From assembly GCA_017634175.1 (NCBI GenBank), contig JAGBNY010000032.1, positions 1 through 64,000 on the forward strand: a DNA stretch of 64,000 nucleotides, in the 5' to 3' direction. Each line of letters starts with the position of its first letter. Positions within the stretch are counted from its first letter, which is position 1. Source of the stretch: Lachnospiraceae bacterium. Lineage in GTDB: Bacteria; Bacillota; Clostridia; Lachnospirales; Lachnospiraceae. Positions 63,077-64,000 of this stretch are shown piece after piece. The notes below the pieces were generated by a model that saw nothing but the letters and a program-made list of their open reading frames with translations, was not told the origin of the DNA and ran no database searches. The position numbers and the translations under genes were made by a program.

Positions 63077-64000
63077 TTAGGGCAAGATCTCTTTCAGCGC
63101 AGAAAAAAGAGAATCCATTTCCTCATCTGTCCCAATCGTAATTCTCAGATAATCTGAAATCCTTTCCTTATTGAAGTGCCTGACGAAAATCCCCCTCTCC
63201 CTCAAGGCTTCATAAAGGGTGGCTCCGTCCATCCTCTCATGCTTCACAAAAATGAAATTCGCCTTAGACTCATTGAATACAAAGCCCATGCTCGATAAGG
63301 CCTCTTCCGCTGCCTTTCTGGTCGATTGAATCCGCCCTATGACACTCTTGAAATATTCATCATCTTCCAATGCCGCAACGGCCCCCCTGATCGCAGGGTG
63401 GCTCAATGTATAGGAATTGACAGAGAATTTCACATCGCATAAGTACTTGATAAGTCTCTCATTCCCGAAGGCATAGCCCACCCGGAGCCCCGCCAAGGCC
63501 CTGGACTTGGACATGGTGCGGACCACGATCAAATTCTCATGCCGCTCCAGCAAGGGCAGGGCGCTCTCACCGCCAAAATCGATATATGCTTCATCAACGA
63601 TTACAACAGAATCCCTTGAATGGGATACAATATATTCAATCTTGTCCAAATCAAGGGAGACACCGGTAGGCGCATTGGGATTCGCAATGACAATCCCGCC
63701 ATTCGAGACGGAATAATCCGTTGGATCTATCCTGAAATCATCATCCAAGATCAAGGTCTTATAAGGCAGACGATAGACGTCGGCCCAGACATCATAGAAA
63801 GAATAAGTGATATCAGGGAAGAGAACAGGTCTTCCACTATTAAAGAAGGTGAGGAAGCACATTGACAGGACGTCATCGGACCCGACTCCGGTGAAGATCA
63901 TCTTTTTATCCAGTCCATAGTACTCCGAAAGAGCGGATAGTAAGGGCTCATTATCAGGCGAGGGGTAGCGACGGAGCAGATCCCCGTCGATGCCTGCCAG
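63077..64000 (-). CDS. hisC: Histidinol-phosphate aminotransferase (5' end outside window)
   Basis: The visible 307 residues run in from the window edge (LLRRYPSPDNEPLLSALSEY, then YGLDKKMIFTGVGSDDVLSM). The PLP-binding Lys is in RTMSKSRALAGLRVGYAFG, the Asn/Pro motif is IANPNAPTGVSLD, and VVDEAYIDFGGESAL gives the Asp/Tyr pair. These match HisC rather than other class I aminotransferases. HisC makes histidinol phosphate in histidine synthesis. An ATG inside the visible part (63899-63901) is not the start, because conserved family sequence continues upstream of it. It lies 45 bases before the GLUG operon on the same strand. Confidence 0.95.
   Translation of the reverse strand: MAGIDGDLLRRYPSPDNEPLLSALSEYYGLDKKMIFTGVGSDDVLSMCFLTFFNSGRPVLFPDITYSFYDVWADVYRLPYKTLILDDDFRIDPTDYSVSNGGIVIANPNAPTGVSLDLDKIEYIVSHSRDSVVIVDEAYIDFGGESALPLLERHENLIVVRTMSKSRALAGLRVGYAFGNERLIKYLCDVKFSVNSYTLSHPAIRGAVAALEDDEYFKSVIGRIQSTRKAAEEALSSMGFVFNESKANFIFVKHERMDGATLYEALRERGIFVRHFNKERISDYLRITIGTDEEMDSLFSALKEILP

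Overview
The window is a chromosomal segment of a motile, low-to-moderate-GC Gram-positive anaerobe. The flagellar gene order (flgM-flgN-flgK-flgK-flgL-fliW-csrA-flaG-fliD-fliS-fliT-like), the FtsEX/CtpA cluster, DUF1700 and DUF3048 proteins, an NrdG activase, strong AGGAGG ribosome sites and occasional TTG/GTG starts all fit Clostridia, most likely a Lachnospiraceae relative. Genus is not assigned; an Oribacterium-like organism is only a guess. I see no rRNA, tRNA, CRISPR array, insertion sequence or prophage. Coding density is high and most genes form tight, often ATGA-overlapping operons.

Layout. 1-3.7 kb: the 5' end of a flagellin-like gene (minus, cut by the window edge) and a very large flagella-associated protein of DUF6240/FliK-like character. 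3.8-9.2 kb: a structured repeat element, then glgB and a TPR/disordered/AAA-like protein forming an operon. 9.3-17.1 kb (plus): proC, then metG, an alpha/beta hydrolase, a GNAT, a double-HD phosphohydrolase, an AmrS-like radical SAM enzyme and an ABC-class ATPase, closed by a strong terminator. 17.1-27.2 kb (minus): CdaR-family regulator, ftsE, ftsX, ctpA, a GGDEF gene interrupted by an in-frame stop, a degenerate HD-GYP, a lipoprotein solute-binding protein, a REC-GGDEF(degenerate)-EAL protein, an HPt protein and an AAC(3)-fold acetyltransferase. 27.5-31.8 kb: an orphan FliD-like gene, the second copy of the repeat element, UDP-galactopyranose mutase and an O-antigen ligase/polymerase-like protein. 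31.9-42.3 kb (minus): the late flagellar operon from flgM to the fliT-like gene. 42.4-47.0 kb (minus): FIST-domain hybrid histidine kinase, a response regulator and nrdG. 47.1-50.1 kb (plus): a secreted DUF3048 protein and an amidase. 50.1-53.5 kb (minus): a four-gene overlapping operon (23S rRNA methyltransferase-like, amidase-like, RdgB, YfcE). 53.5-63.0 kb: a probably leaderless DUF1700 gene converging on an operon of two paralogous GLUG surface proteins and an MMPL/RND membrane protein. 63.1-64 kb: hisC, cut by the edge.

How it fits together. The flagellar block supplies hook-filament junction, cap, their chaperones, the FlgM anti-sigma factor and the FliW-CsrA post-transcriptional switch. 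The signalling genes around it (c-di-GMP turnover domains, HPt, FIST hybrid kinase) probably regulate motility or surface behaviour. FtsEX/CtpA and the two amidases point to envelope remodelling. The best candidates for undescribed biology are the triple-hairpin repeat element, the GLUG-GLUG-MMPL envelope operon, and the c-di-GMP/solute-binding-protein operon in which several turnover domains look damaged.
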